Source: Solenopsis invicta (taxonomy: Eukaryota > Arthropoda > Insecta > Hymenoptera > Formicidae). From it: a stretch of 64,000 bases of DNA. Position 1 is the first letter of the stretch; every line of letters starts with the position of its first letter. Positions 41,530 to 52,744 of the stretch are shown piece by piece. Location: assembly GCF_016802725.1 (NCBI RefSeq), contig NC_052669.1, positions 16,081,270 through 16,145,269 of the forward strand, given 5' to 3'. The notes under the pieces were generated by a model that was not told the origin of the DNA, made no database searches, and was given only the letters and a program-made list of their open reading frames with translations. The translations under genes were made by a program, and so were the position numbers.

Positions 41530-43521
41530 ATGGATCGCAATATAGAAGAAGAACCGGTTAATAAAAAACGTAAAATTACAGTTTTTCAACATTCTTGGCT
41601 AGATGAAAATATTTTTAAAGGATGGTTAACTCCTCATCCTGAAATAAAAGATAAAGCGCTTTGTATTGCATGCAATAAGACCATGAGATGCATGAAAATA
41701 GATTTAGTTAAGCACTCGCAGACGGTCAGACATAACAAAAATGTAAATTCTTCTGATTTTAAAGCCACCGATAATGTTAATAATAATTTATCGCATAAAG
41801 ACGAGGTTAAAAGCGCGGAAATTATATTGTCAGCGTTTTTTGCAGAACATAACGTAGCTTTTTGTGCCGCGGATCATTTAATTCCGGTATTTAAAAGAGT
41901 TGGCGCCCGAGATCCCGTTGTGCAAGATCTTTCACTTGCTCGAAATAAGTGTGCAAATGTTGTAAAAAATATTCTTGCAAAACGCGAAATCGAAAAAATT
42001 GTGCAATGTTTACAAACATGTAGATTTTCCATTTTGATCGATGAAAGTACAGATATAACAGATATTAAAGTAATGTGTATACTTGTTCAATATGTTTCGC
42101 CTTTAAATAAAAAACTCACGACTCAATTATTAACATTATTGCCGTTAGATGCTACTGATTGTTCCGCGAGTAAAATTTTTGAACTATTTAAAAAATTTTT
42201 TGAAGAAAAAGAAATTCCGATTAAAAATATTGTTGGAGTGGCATGCGACAATGCATCCGTTATGATTGGATGTAATAATTCTTTTATGACACATTTAAAA
42301 TTAGAGGTACCAGAATTAATAACGTTAAATTGCATTTGCCATTCATCCGCGCTTATAGCTAGTAAAGCTTGTGTAAAATTACCATCTTCTTGCGAAAGTT
42401 TAATTAGAGGAGTTGCCACTTATATTTCGGGCAGTGCAAAGAGATGCGCAGTTCTGGGCGAATTTCAAGAATTTTTTGAAGTACAAAAATGTAAGATGTT
42501 GAAATTATCAGAAACAAGGTGGCTATGTTTACATCAATGTGTTATTAGACTTTTAGATAACTGGGAAGTTTTAAAAAGTTATTTTATTTTAGCGACAGTA
42601 GAAGATAAATTAAAATCTGCCCAAGTTATTTTAGACCATTTAAATGATGATGCAATCAAAGCATATATGTTATTTTTAAAATATTCATTAAATTTTTTCA
42701 ATACTTTTAATGCTTTATTTCAATCGCGTGATATTTTAATACATAAATTATTTGAAAGTAGCCGACGATTAATTAAGTATATAGCTTTAAATTTTATTAA
42801 ACCTGAAATTTTGACAGATATTGCTAATTTAGATATTAATAATAAAAATAATTTTAGAGAAAAAGTTAATGTAGGACCGGAATGCGAGAGCTTCTTAGAA
42901 ACATTATCTGCGGAATGCGCACAACAGATTAGATTGAACTGTTTAGAATTTTACATTACTGCGGTTCGAGAAATGCTTAAACGTTTGCCTTTTAAAGATA
43001 AACTTTTCCAACAATTAACTTTTTTAGATCCTAAAGTTGCATTGTATGACGAAGGTAGATTAGAGGTTGAAGACTTAACTTTTATCGCGAAACGGGTAGA
43101 CCATAATATCGATATAACTAAATTAGCTTTCGAGTGGCTTATTTTACCAACAAGTTTTAATGATCAAGAAAAAAAAATATTAGCTTGCTTAAAAATTGAT
43201 GAAATGTGGCAAAAGATATTAGAATTTCAAAATTTCGATGGGGAAAAGATGTTTCCAAATTTAGAATCATTAGTCGAAATAGTTCTTTCTTTTCCTCACT
43301 CAAATGCCGAGGCCGAACGAATATTTTCCATTGTAACCGATGTAAAAAATAAAAAAAGAAACCGATTAGCTAATGATACAGTCTCTTCAATTTGCGTTGT
43401 TCGATCCAGTTTTCAATCGCAAAATATTAATTGTACAAATTTTCAAGTTGACTCAAGGCATCTCGAACTGCATAATGCAGAAAATTTATATGGAAAGAAA
43501 TGTACATCTGATGGTACTTAA
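41530..43521 (+). CDS. hAT transposase, intact (663 aa)
   Basis: The start MDRNIEEEPVNKKRKITVF is 152 bp inside the left TIR. An N-terminal BED-like zinc finger is seen at about residues 45-68 (CIACNKTMRC...HSQTVRH). The RNase H-like catalytic fold has D in FSILIDESTDI, D in VGVACDNASVM, the CxxH-type motif ITLNCICHSSALIASKAC, the conserved ETRWLCLHQCVIRLL, and E in the C-terminal dimerisation block VLSFPHSNAEAERIFSIVTD. Length is normal for the family, and it resembles ZBED/SCAND3-like hAT proteins. No stop or frameshift. It would excise and reinsert the element through hairpin-end chemistry. An alternative, a domesticated gene, is unlikely given the TIRs and duplication. Confidence 0.95.
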   Translation: MDRNIEEEPVNKKRKITVFQHSWLDENIFKGWLTPHPEIKDKALCIACNKTMRCMKIDLVKHSQTVRHNKNVNSSDFKATDNVNNNLSHKDEVKSAEIILSAFFAEHNVAFCAADHLIPVFKRVGARDPVVQDLSLARNKCANVVKNILAKREIEKIVQCLQTCRFSILIDESTDITDIKVMCILVQYVSPLNKKLTTQLLTLLPLDATDCSASKIFELFKKFFEEKEIPIKNIVGVACDNASVMIGCNNSFMTHLKLEVPELITLNCICHSSALIASKACVKLPSSCESLIRGVATYISGSAKRCAVLGEFQEFFEVQKCKMLKLSETRWLCLHQCVIRLLDNWEVLKSYFILATVEDKLKSAQVILDHLNDDAIKAYMLFLKYSLNFFNTFNALFQSRDILIHKLFESSRRLIKYIALNFIKPEILTDIANLDINNKNNFREKVNVGPECESFLETLSAECAQQIRLNCLEFYITAVREMLKRLPFKDKLFQQLTFLDPKVALYDEGRLEVEDLTFIAKRVDHNIDITKLAFEWLILPTSFNDQEKKILACLKIDEMWQKILEFQNFDGEKMFPNLESLVEIVLSFPHSNAEAERIFSIVTDVKNKKRNRLANDTVSSICVVRSSFQSQNINCTNFQVDSRHLELHNAENLYGKKCTSDGT

Positions 43522-44095
43522 TATAATTTCTGATTTTTTTGCTTTTTTATTTATATTATTTTGCATATAATTTTTAATTTTTTAATGTCATCTAGCCAAT
43601 TTTTTTTCCATACGTGCAATATATGTGTGTTATTAATTGTTTTTTTATTTTTCATATTTTTTTTTATTTGATTTAATTTTGTTTTAAAATGTGCAATACA
43701 AATAAATGTACAAATTTTATTTTTTTAATTATTATATAAGTAAAAAGTAGTGTTCAATAGATATTAGAATAATTATAATTAGATTATAGTAGAATAATAT
43801 TTAGGTTAGTATTACTGTGATTATTTGTGATAGTCATTAATTTTAACACATTTTTTTTTAAATTAATTAATGTATTTTTAACATGTATATATACAATTAC
43901 ATTATAACTTTAGCATATTAAGTTTTGAATTTCACGAGTTTATTTTTGTTTTATGAATACTGGTAAGGTTTTTGGCAGTTTTCCTTACCCTTGCAACAAA
44001 TGTTGGTATTCTATAATTTTTCTGCCAAATAAAGTATTTTATTTTGTTATTATAAATATATCTTGTGTAAAATTATTTTAATCCTTCCTTCAGTT

Positions 44096-44158
<63 letters not shown>

Positions 44159-44480
44159 ATATATATACATACATACATACATATATATATATATATTTTT
44201 TTTTTACATACAAATATATAATTATTATACATATATATAACACATTTTTAATAATTACAATTTTTAGTAATTTTAATAATTGTAATTTTAAATAATTTTA
44301 ATAATTTTAATTTTTAATAATTTTAATAATTGTTAATTTAATATAATAAACATTTTTCTCATATTATAAAAATTTTGCTTTTAAATTACAAAAAATTATG
44401 TACGGGTGCCAATGGTACATCTTTTTCTCTGTAGCGATACCTCAGTGATACTACATTCACCGCGCACGCGCGAGAAAAGT
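43522..44480. other. hAT 3' non-coding region with microsatellites
   Basis: AT-rich tail with AATAAA-like signals (for example near 43700 and 44030), a (CT)n run at 44101-44156 and TACATA/TA runs to 44230. No second gene. Confidence 0.8.
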
Positions 44481-44863
44481 CGGGCCATCTCTCATCACTG
44501 ACACGGATGCGCACCGACCGCGCTCGCGCTCGCCGATCCGCATCCGCGGAGGCGGCTCGGAGGGCGAGGGTGGGGACGACCCACCCGGTGAACTAGACCG
44601 AGACGCACCCGCGAGTGCGTATGGGTGCGATGGGGGGAGGGAGACGCTGACATGGTCTCCGTGGAGCCGGTCGCCCCTCCCGCTGGGCCTTCGGAAGAGG
44701 TCGTGGTGACCCCGGATATTCCGGGTCTGCCCGCCGAATCCGGGGTACAGGGTGGGCGGAAGCGGGCGCGTGGCCGTCCCCGCCTGGACGGGACGGGACC
44801 CGTCTTCCCTCTCGGAGCGGCCATTGAGAACCATCTCTATGGAGTGCCCATGGAGGGTTTTTC

Positions 44864-47199
44864 GTGCCCGACGACTCAGAGCGAATGTTATTCGCGATTC
44901 TGAGTCGGAGGGCGAGATGTCGCTGGGGGGATCTGATGCGCGGCCGCGGCAGCGGATCAAAATCCCCCGACCCTGTTCACTCCCGACCAACGTCGGGAGC
45001 TGGACAGGCAGATCGGGGTGATCCACCGCAGCACCACGACCGATCTGGCCAGTCTGGCCGACGGGTGGCTGCTCGAGGTGGAGAAAGCCCGGGCAAGGTG
45101 CACCAGCCTCGACTCTGGTCGCGGCATGCACGGTGCCCTGTCCGGGCAAATGAAAAGGTGCACGCACCTCGCTCGGGAGGCCGTTATGACCCTGGCTTAC
45201 AGGGCCATGGGCCGTCTCGGGCGGGACGACGGCCAGGAGGAGGCCTCGACAGCGGTGCGAGAGGAGAAGGTTCGACTCCTCCGCGCCGAGGTCGAGGAGC
45301 TGCGGGGGCAGTTGGGGGTTGCGAGAAGAGCACTCATGCTCGGATCGGGACCCTCGACTGCACCCCGTACCGAGGGGGGGGATTCCTCCCAACCCCCGCC
45401 GGCTCCGGCGGCGGACCCCGTCCCCGACCCCCCTCTCCTTTCGAGGAGAGGGTGCTCGGGCTGCTGGGGCGGCTGTCGGACTCGGTAGGGGACATGGAGA
45501 GGCACCTGGCGCGGGTCGAGGCTGGGGCTGTTTCAGCTCCCGCCTTGGCCGGCGCTGGTGCGAAGCGTGTTAGGGGGACGTCGGGGGACCGAGCTCCGCA
45601 GGAGGAGCCCGCTGCCCCGAGCCCCTGATGCCCCCGCGGCCCCGTCTGCGCCGGCGCCGTCCTCGGACGGGCCGGGGTGGACGACCGTGGTGGGTAGGAG
45701 GGAGATGAGGAGGGCTGCGACGATGGGGGGCGCCGGCGAAGAAGCCGGCTCCGCCCCTACGCCCTCCAGGGGCGGCCGGGGTTCTTCCCTTCCCCGGCCG
45801 GACGTCGCCGGTGCTGGCACCTCGGCGGAGGCGGCTGCGAGGCCCATGCTTCCCCCTCCGCCGGGGCCTCAGCCCGGCAAAAAGAAGAAAAGGGGAAAGA
45901 AGGGATCGGAGTGTGAGCAGGCGCCGCCGCGAGCGGGGGCCACTGCCTCGGCAAAGGTGGGGAGGCGGATTCCGAGGTCCTCCGTGATTTCGGTCGCGGT
46001 GGATCGGGACATTGCCTCCCTATCAGGAGTTATGAAAAAGGCCATAGCGGCCATAAACCTGAAGGATTACTTCCCTCAGGGCGTAGGCCCCAACGTCAGG
46101 GTCTCCCAGATGGGGGGACTCTTGTTGGAGTTCCCCGGTAGGGACAGCCGTCCGGCGGCCGAACGCCTGGCGGCTGAGATGTCGCGCGTGGCGGGGGGTC
46201 CGGGCGTTCGGATCACCTGCCCTCTTCGGAGGGTGGGGGTCCGCGTGTCCGGATTCCTCGACTCCGCGACACCGGAAGAGGTGGCCGAGGCAGTGGCCGG
46301 CGCAGGGGACTGCAGCGCCATGGATATAAAGGTGGGCGGTATAATTCGCGGTCGCCGCGGCTTGGGCTCTGTCATCGTGCAGTGCCCGGTCGCGGCGGCT
46401 GCGAAGCTCGCCAAGGCAGGGCGGGTGGCCTTGGGCTGGGCGGCGGCGCGCGTGGAGGTGCTCAAGGCTCCTTCACAGCGCTGTTTCCGCTGCCTGGCTC
46501 AGGGCCATACGCAGAACCGGTGTCCCGGTCTATCGGACCGGGCCCGGGCCTGCTTCAATTGTGGGAGCGAGGGCCACACTCGGGCTCAGTGCGCGAACCA
46601 GCCGCACTGTCCCGAGTGTGCCTCCAGGGGGAGGGCGTCCGCCCATCAGCCCGGTGGGGCGGGCTGCCCCAAATTCCCCCCAGGGCTAGGGCGCCCTGGG
46701 GGCCTCGTCGCGTCTCCCCGGATAGGGGGAGGTGCGACGAGATGGAGGTAGAGCGGCCTCCGTCCTCCGCCGGACGCCGGCGCTGCTCACGGCGCTCAGG
46801 CCGTTGAGGGCGACGGGCCGGCGGGGCCGGTTGCCGCTTCCGGGGTTGCGTCCCCGGCTGGGGGTTCCCGCAGAAGGGTCCCCCTCAGCCGGCGACGTCG
46901 AGCTGCCGGGGTCCCCCTCGGACTCGTCGGGGTCCGGGGCTGGGTCCCCGCCAGCCAAGACCTATAGGGTCGAGAAGGCGGATGACGGTGGCAGCGTTTC
47001 AGACGCTGCCAGCGTGTTGAGCCGCAAGTCGGAGGAGACTCTCCCCGAGGCCAGGGTGATGCTCTCACCCCTCCCCCTTCCACTCCCGCAGAGGGAAAGG
47101 AGGGGGAGTAGTGCCTCGGGGAGGGTGAGGCCTAAGGAAGGTGCGCCTAAGACGCCCTCTCCTGGGCCATCCGTCCTCGGCAAGGGGAAGCGGCGGTAA
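44864..47199 (+). pseudogene. LINE ORF1, central and C-terminal part with three CCHC knuckles
   Basis: Downstream of the hAT, ORF1 continues in several frames: LASLADGWLLEVEKARARC and a coiled-coil REEKVRLLRAEVEELRGQL (frame 45018), then ERVLGLLGRLSDSVGDMERH (frame 44864), then DGPGWTTVVGRREMRRAA (frame 45558). The 397-aa frame 45558-46751 ends with three zinc knuckles: CFRCLAQGHTQNRC, CFNCGSEGHTRAQC and CPECASRGRASAH...C, the hallmark of R1/Jockey-superfamily ORF1. A basic linker and RVEKADDGGSVSDAASVLSR follow to 47199. At least two frameshifts break the protein. It would bind LINE RNA. Confidence 0.75.
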
Positions 47200-47793
47200 A
47201 TCCGTCGTTCCTCGGGCCCCGTCCCGTTTCTGCCCTCAGCGCTCGGGGGATGTGGCGGGGCGGGGTTCCAGGCTGATGGGGCCGGTTGCCGGGCGAGGTT
47301 AGTCCCCCGGCGCCCGGTCCGGCCACGGAGCGCCGTGGACGGGAGGTGGGGCGGGTTGGGTATGACCGCCTGCCCCTGGGCATGGGGTCTGCCCGCTGGA
47401 GGGCGGCCCCTGGCCCTAAATGAGCGCGGGGAGTTCGGAACGCTTGCGACGGCCTCCCCGGGGTCGGGCTTGGTCCTACTGGCTGATGTATCTCGGCTGG
47501 GCCAGCATAGCCCGACTCCCAACTCGACGAACTGGCGCGTCGGGGAGCTTCACGCCCCAACCCCTGTGGGGGGACCGGACGGTATCCTGCACGGGTTCCC
47601 GGTTCCCTCCACACACTGGGATGAAGTGGGCTCGGTGGGTTTTTAGTGAGGTAGGCGGGCCGGTGCCCCCGTCGTCTCTGTCGCGCGAGCGGCAGTGCCG
47701 TCGGGGTACCCGAGCCCGAGTCCCACACTCTCAGGCCTAGCCAACCTGAGGTGCTATGAGCATTTTCCCCCCGTTAAAAAAAAAAAAAAAAAA
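47200..47793 (+). other. LINE 3' UTR and poly(A) tail
   Basis: GC-rich non-coding DNA directly after the ORF1 stop, ending CCCCCCGTT plus 18 A and the target duplication. ORF2 would normally be here; nothing resembling endonuclease or RT is found. Confidence 0.7.
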
Positions 47794-48127
47794 GCTATTT
47801 AAGAACACGATGGTTGTTTAGAAAATTGTCAATTTCACTAACACGACAACGGGCAATGCTTCCACGGCGGATTTGGCAAACCGTTGGTGACTCATTTAAT
47901 TCCCGGTAACGGACTGATGACGATTAGAATAGCTTCCACTTGTAATTCGGTTCTTAAGACATTTTTTAGTAACATTGTCAATCGATAGAATATATTTAAA
48001 TATATTTGTAACTTTTTTATTTTTGCAATCTACTCTTTATTTATAAAGTTATAGCAATTTTAAAACACAGTCGAGAGTCTGATCATTTGAACGCTCCGGA
48101 ATTGCCCGAGATTATCCAAACTCGAAA

Positions 48128-49020
48128 ATGACGTCACGATGTTGTTGCCGAAAACATAGTATGTATGCACATAGTACTTAGTACAGCTGTATGTTCAATT
48201 TTTATTTAATTTGAACTGCTGTATTGTTATTACAACACATAAACATGAATTATAGATGGTGTTTTGTGTTGTTGTGCAAAAATATTACAAAAAGTGCACC
48301 CGCTAAAGTATTTGTGACAGTACTACGCGAAGAAGTAATAAGGTAGTTGTGGTTTCGATTGGCTCGACGTCCACATGAATCAACAAAATCGAATTATTTT
48401 TGTTGTGATGATCATTTTGTTGTAAATATTCAATATCAAACCATTATTTCCATTAGTATCTATATTTCTAAAGTTTTGAGGCTAGGTTATGAGAATAGTA
48501 TCTAAGAATGATATGTTGTACAAATAATTCTTTAGTTGATATTTTCTAACTAAAAGATGACATGGAAAATTATATTTGTTTCTCTTCAATGGGTGAGCCT
48601 ATAAAAATGAAATCTGGAGTTATGCCACATATTTTTTCCTGTCAACTCGATAGAGAACGAACTGCAAATTATTCCTTTCATCTTACTGACAATGAGATAC
48701 GAAAGAGGTTACTGATATTTTGGCTGCAGGATACTCTTCGTTTGATGTTAGAAATAAATGAAATGAACTTACATTGCAGCTTTTGCATTTCTTAACTTCA
48801 GCGGCGTTGAATTTGTCATTTTCCTTAATAAATTTACAAACCATAAATACGTCTATTTTAAACAAATTTGTTAAATCAGCTTTAATAAAACCTGATTCTA
48901 AAATATTTGCTATATTTGAAACTACTTTTTGTTTATAATTTGATAATAATAATTGTGCGAAACTATCACACAGCAGAAGGCTCGAAGCACGCGGAAAAGG
49001 AACAACATCGTGACGTCACA
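48128..49020 (+). pseudogene. P-element/THAP9-like remnant with THAP domain
   Basis: TGACGTCACGATGTTGTT at 48130 and AACAACATCGTGACGTCA near 49000 are inverted ends. Inside, ATG at about 48246 opens MNYRWCFVLLCKN (C-x4-C of a THAP zinc finger), followed by RLARRPHE and FCCDDHF (C and H ligands). A probable intron, GTAAAT to AAAAG (about 48422-48557), joins to DMENYICFSSMGEPIKMKSG (48560-). An in-frame TAG after REEVIR breaks the THAP domain. The THAP finger would bind the element ends. The catalytic part is missing; a C-terminal fragment of a similar protein is at 59821. Confidence 0.6.
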
Positions 49021-49029
49021 CCAATAGCG

Positions 49030-50648
49030 ATGCGTTTTCATCCATTTGAATTTCTATGAATATTTGAACTTTATTATTAAAAAAATATAAACAAATTAAC
49101 TGATTTTATTTTAATAAATCGTTATCATAGTACTTATATTTTGATAAAACAATTAAATTTTCCAATTCAAAAATTTATTTACGAACCCAATTGCGTTGAA
49201 GATGACGATTAAAATAATTTTTTTTTTCTTTTTGTAATTTTGCTGAAGAGGGCTCCAAAGAGAGCCGAAACGTTCGTTACTTATAATTCATTATGAATAA
49301 ATAACTATTTGAACACTTATTGTGTTTTGCGCTCTTATACCCACGCTGACTCTCACTAGCCTGTTTTAGCTGTTTACTTTGTGTTTCATATATACTTTGT
49401 AAATGTTTTAATTTGTACATATATTATTCTTTTCTTTGTTTATAAAAAATTGTCAAATATTGCTGAACATTGGAAAAATAAAATTTCTGGTTTAACGGCT
49501 GCTATAATAAGAAGATCGTAGAGTATAAAGGTAAATAATTAAAAGTATTTATATTTTCTATAATATTACAAAAGCAATTGTAATAAATCCAATAAAACAA
49601 TTTTAATTTGTTAATTTTTTTAAATTTTATATTGACTTATTATTCATACGATTCAAGTATGAAGATAGAATTTAATTTCGTAGTACAACGTATTTGCAAC
49701 GTTGACTATAACGATGAAATGATACTTGTAGAATACTTGTAAAATTATCAAACTTGGTTTTCATAATTTATAAATGTTTTAATTTTAATATATTATTCTT
49801 TTCTTTGTTTCTAGGAAATTGTCGAATATTGCCAAATATTGGAAAATTTGGATTTCTGGTTTAAAGGCTAGTAAGAAGTGTATGGACGGTTCGTTTTATG
49901 CAGATATATAAAATATACGTAGTAAGTATATCGTATTAGATATTTGCAGATGTTGCTAATTAAAAAAACTATCATTAACTTACATTTAAATTTAGAATAT
50001 ACAATTTTAGAATACAATGTCTAATTATTATAGGCTTGATTCTACAAAAATGTATGTATTTTTAACTTCAAATATCTTTGTAACTAAATTTTGAATTAGA
50101 AAGTAAAATTCACTTGAAAATAATATCAAAGTGTTAATTGTGTACATGTTAATTTTTCTTTTAACCACATTGCCATTGACCACCAGCCACTTACTGCAGT
50201 GCTTGAACAGTAAAAAAATTCTAGACACCGGTTGCTGTGAATGGATGCAGTGGTCAATCGCAACGTGATCAAACAAGATCCTCCCATACATTAACAATTT
50301 TACATAATACTATATGAATCCAATTATTGCGCATTTTTTTCAAGTACTTTTTATGCTTTTAATACTTTTAATGCTAATTTATTAAAAATTGTATATAATA
50401 ATATTAATTTTTAATTGTAAATTAGAAAAAAATTAATAAAAACATTGATATATAATGCATTAAAAATATGTGAAAAAAATGGGCATCGATTAGAATTTTT
50501 GAGTGCTGTATGCATGCATGCGAGCAATATAAGTCTCATTTGGAGAACGCATTTGAGGCTCATATCGCTCGCACGCATGAGTACCGCACGCGTGCGACCA
50601 ATATGAGTCTCATATAATGACGCATTTGTCGGATACCGTGAGCTCATA
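49030..50648. other. AT-rich region with a hammerhead-like motif and a duplication
   Basis: 49243-49271 reads CTGAAGAGGGCTCCAAAGAG then AGCCGAAAC, resembling a hammerhead ribozyme core. 49390-49490 and 49765-49870 are diverged direct copies (ATTATTCTTTTCTTTGTTT, then ATTGTCAAATATTGC). 50510-50630 contains repeated ATATGAGTCTCAT-like words. No protein gene recognised. Confidence 0.45.
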
Positions 50649-51971
50649 CGAGGTATGTTCAAAAAGTATCGCGAATTTTGTGTTTTTTCAAAAATTATTT
50701 ATTTATTCATGAATATCTATTTTGTCCCCTTCAAAGTAATCCCCATGAGATATTATACACTTGTGCCAACGGTTTTTCCAATCTTCGAAGCACTTCAAAA
50801 AATCATTTTTTTTTATCTTGTTCAGCTCCTCCTTCGATGCCGTCTTTATCTCGTCAAGCGTAGCGTAACGTCGTCCTTTCATGGGCCTCTTCAGTTTAGG
50901 GAACAAGAAAAAATCACAGGGGGCCAGATCTGGGGAATACGGTGGCTGCGGCATCATTAGTGTGTTGTTTTTGGCCAAAAAGTCGCGCACAAGCAACGAT
51001 GTGTGAGCAGGGGCGTTATCGTGGTGCAAAAGCCAATTTTTGTTCTTCCACAAATCCGGGCGTTTCTGGCGGATTGCTTCGCGCAAATTGCGCATAACTT
51101 GCAGGTAATATTCCTTATTGACCGTTCTACCCTGTGGCAAGAACTCATGATGCACCACGCCCCTGCAATCGAAGAAAACTGTCAGCAAAACTTTCACATT
51201 CGACCGAACTTGGCGCGCTTTTTTCGGTCTTGGTTCGTGCGGCAGCTTCCATTGAGATGATTGAGCTTTGGTTTCCACGTCATAACCATAAACCCACGAT
51301 TCGTCACCAGTTATGACCCTCTGGAACAAATTTGGGTCGTCGCGGACAGAGTCCAACATCTCATTAGCAATGTTCATGCGATGCTGTTTTTGGTCGCAAT
51401 TGAGCAATTTTGGTACGAATTTCGCGGCGACCCGTCTCATGCCCAAATCATTGATAAAAATCGAATGGCACGAGCCAATCGATATGTTTAGGTCCTCAGC
51501 AACTTCTCTAACGGTGATTCGACGATTGGCCAATACCATTTTCTCCACTTCATTAATTTTTTCGTCTGTTGTTGAAGTGCTCGGGCGTCCGGCACGCTCT
51601 TCGTCGTTCACATCTTCTCGGCCTTCTGAGAACATTTTGTACCACCGATAAACGTTGCTTCGGTCCAAAGTAGCTTCTCCGTATGCCACAGTCAACATTC
51701 GGAATGCATCCGCGCACTTAATTTCGTTTTTCACACAAAATTTGATACAGGTTCTTTGATCCATTTTTTTTGAATAGGTAAAAATCGAAGACGATCCAAA
51801 ACACGTGCAAGCAAAGCAGCTGTCAACAATTAAGTGAACATTCAAAATGGCCGAGCTTGTCGGCATAAGTGAGAGACATGAGTACCAACATAACGCCACA
51901 AAAAGATCGAAATTCGAATATACGTAACCCGCGAAAATTCAAAATTCGCGATACTTTTTGAACACACCTCG
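50649..51971 (-). mobile_element. Full-length mariner element, copy 2 (1323 bp)
   Basis: TIRs CGAGGTATGTTCAAAAAGTA and, inverted, CGAGGTGTGTTCAAAAAGTA; TA at 50647-50648 and 51972-51973. Nearly identical in sequence to 13631-14952. Confidence 0.95.
50703..51764 (-). CDS. Mariner transposase, intact (353 aa), copy 2
   Basis: Start is MDQRTCIKF at 51764; the longer upstream frame (to 51899) runs into non-coding sequence toward the TIR and is not expected to be translated. The DD34D triad is complete, as in copy 1. I see two amino-acid differences from copy 1: Phe for Leu in NLFQRVITG and Pro for Ser in KLKRPMKGRR. No disruptions. Confidence 0.95.
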   Translation of the reverse strand: MDQRTCIKFCVKNEIKCADAFRMLTVAYGEATLDRSNVYRWYKMFSEGREDVNDEERAGRPSTSTTDEKINEVEKMVLANRRITVREVAEDLNISIGSCHSIFINDLGMRRVAAKFVPKLLNCDQKQHRMNIANEMLDSVRDDPNLFQRVITGDESWVYGYDVETKAQSSQWKLPHEPRPKKARQVRSNVKVLLTVFFDCRGVVHHEFLPQGRTVNKEYYLQVMRNLREAIRQKRPDLWKNKNWLLHHDNAPAHTSLLVRDFLAKNNTLMMPQPPYSPDLAPCDFFLFPKLKRPMKGRRYATLDEIKTASKEELNKIKKNDFLKCFEDWKNRWHKCIISHGDYFEGDKIDIHE

Positions 51972-52149
51972 TATACCGCGGATAATCCACACGGTATGCG
52001 CGCTTCCTGAACTAACTATGTGCGCATTTTGTTATCTGGGTATGTGCTCTTTCCTCTGTCTAAAGTTTTACGTTATATTCTTATAACTAAAACTAATTAT
52101 ACAAGGTGGGGAAAAAGTACCGGAACCTCAAAATATCTCGAAAACTAAG

Positions 52150-52435
52150 CATTTTAGAAAAAATGTTTCAGAGAAAAATTATTTCAAAAGATCTATTTAC
52201 TAATATTATCAGTTTGACTTTGGATAGCGTTGCCAAGGTCAGATCGAAATCACATTAATTTTTTTAAATGGAACACTCTATTTTTGATTCCAGAATCTAA
52301 TAGCTAGTGTCAAGTCGAGCTTTCCAAAACCCTACAAAAAAGTTTATTTTTGTTGAGTACTTTCCTAATTGTGAGACTTAAAACCTACAGTGTACTATAA
52401 CTTTCAAGCGTCATAACTCGGAAAGTACTTAATGA
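52150..52435 (+). repeat. Repeat matching 24625-24910
   Basis: Shared words in the same order and orientation: AAAAGATCTATTTACT, GATTCCAGAATCTAATAGCT, GTGTACTATAACTTTCAAGC. It abuts the left end of the next TIR element. Confidence 0.75.
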
Positions 52436-52744
52436 AAAATAACTTCTGATTGAAAGTTATAGGGTTACAACCCATACAGCACAGAAAATTCCAGCAACAT
52501 TGCAGCAATGTTGCAATGTTGCAGATTGCAATGCAATATTACGGAGACATTGCAGAAACGTAAACAATATGCTTGCAACATCGCATTGCATATGCCAATA
52601 ATATTCCGGAAACATTGCAATATCATAATTTTTTAATAAAGTAGTGGCAATAAAGAGCCAAAACAAAATATTTGCGTATAATAATATATTAATTTAATTT
52701 ATTCATAATTATTCATCCGCATTTAGCAAACTAAGGTCGGGCGA

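Larger units (their letters stand above)
41378..44498 (+). mobile_element. Complete hAT transposon (3121 bp)
   Basis: The TIRs are about 40 bp: CAGTGATGTGAGACGGCCCG on the left and CAGTGATGAGAGATGGCCCG (inverted) on the right, followed in both by ACTTTTCTCGCGCGTGCGCG. ACACGGAT at 41370-41377 is repeated exactly at 44499-44506, the 8-bp duplication of hAT elements. It contains one intact transposase gene. Confidence 0.97.
40223..47793 (+). mobile_element. R1-type LINE lacking ORF2, interrupted by a hAT element
   Basis: GCTATTTAAGAAC at 40210-40222 is repeated at 47794-47806, directly after a poly(A) run (47776-47793), so the boundaries are a 13-bp target duplication. Removing the nested hAT (41378-44498) leaves about 4.45 kb of very GC-rich DNA with ORF1 only. 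No RT or endonuclease motif is present in any frame. Confidence 0.8.

Noticed and set aside
44457..47728. Many long GC-rich frames on both strands (for example 44457-45392 minus, 46962-47522 minus, 47147-47728 minus)
   Set aside because: They are shadows of high GC content across LINE ORF1; none carries a recognised motif and they oppose the zinc-knuckle ORF1.
48683..48865. Minus-strand frame over the THAP remnant
   Set aside because: No motif; antisense to DNA that fits a THAP-type gene on the plus strand.
51764..51899. 45-residue N-terminal extension of the second mariner transposase
   Set aside because: Absent as an open extension in copy 1, where the same DNA is interrupted; length and homology favour the MDQRTC start.
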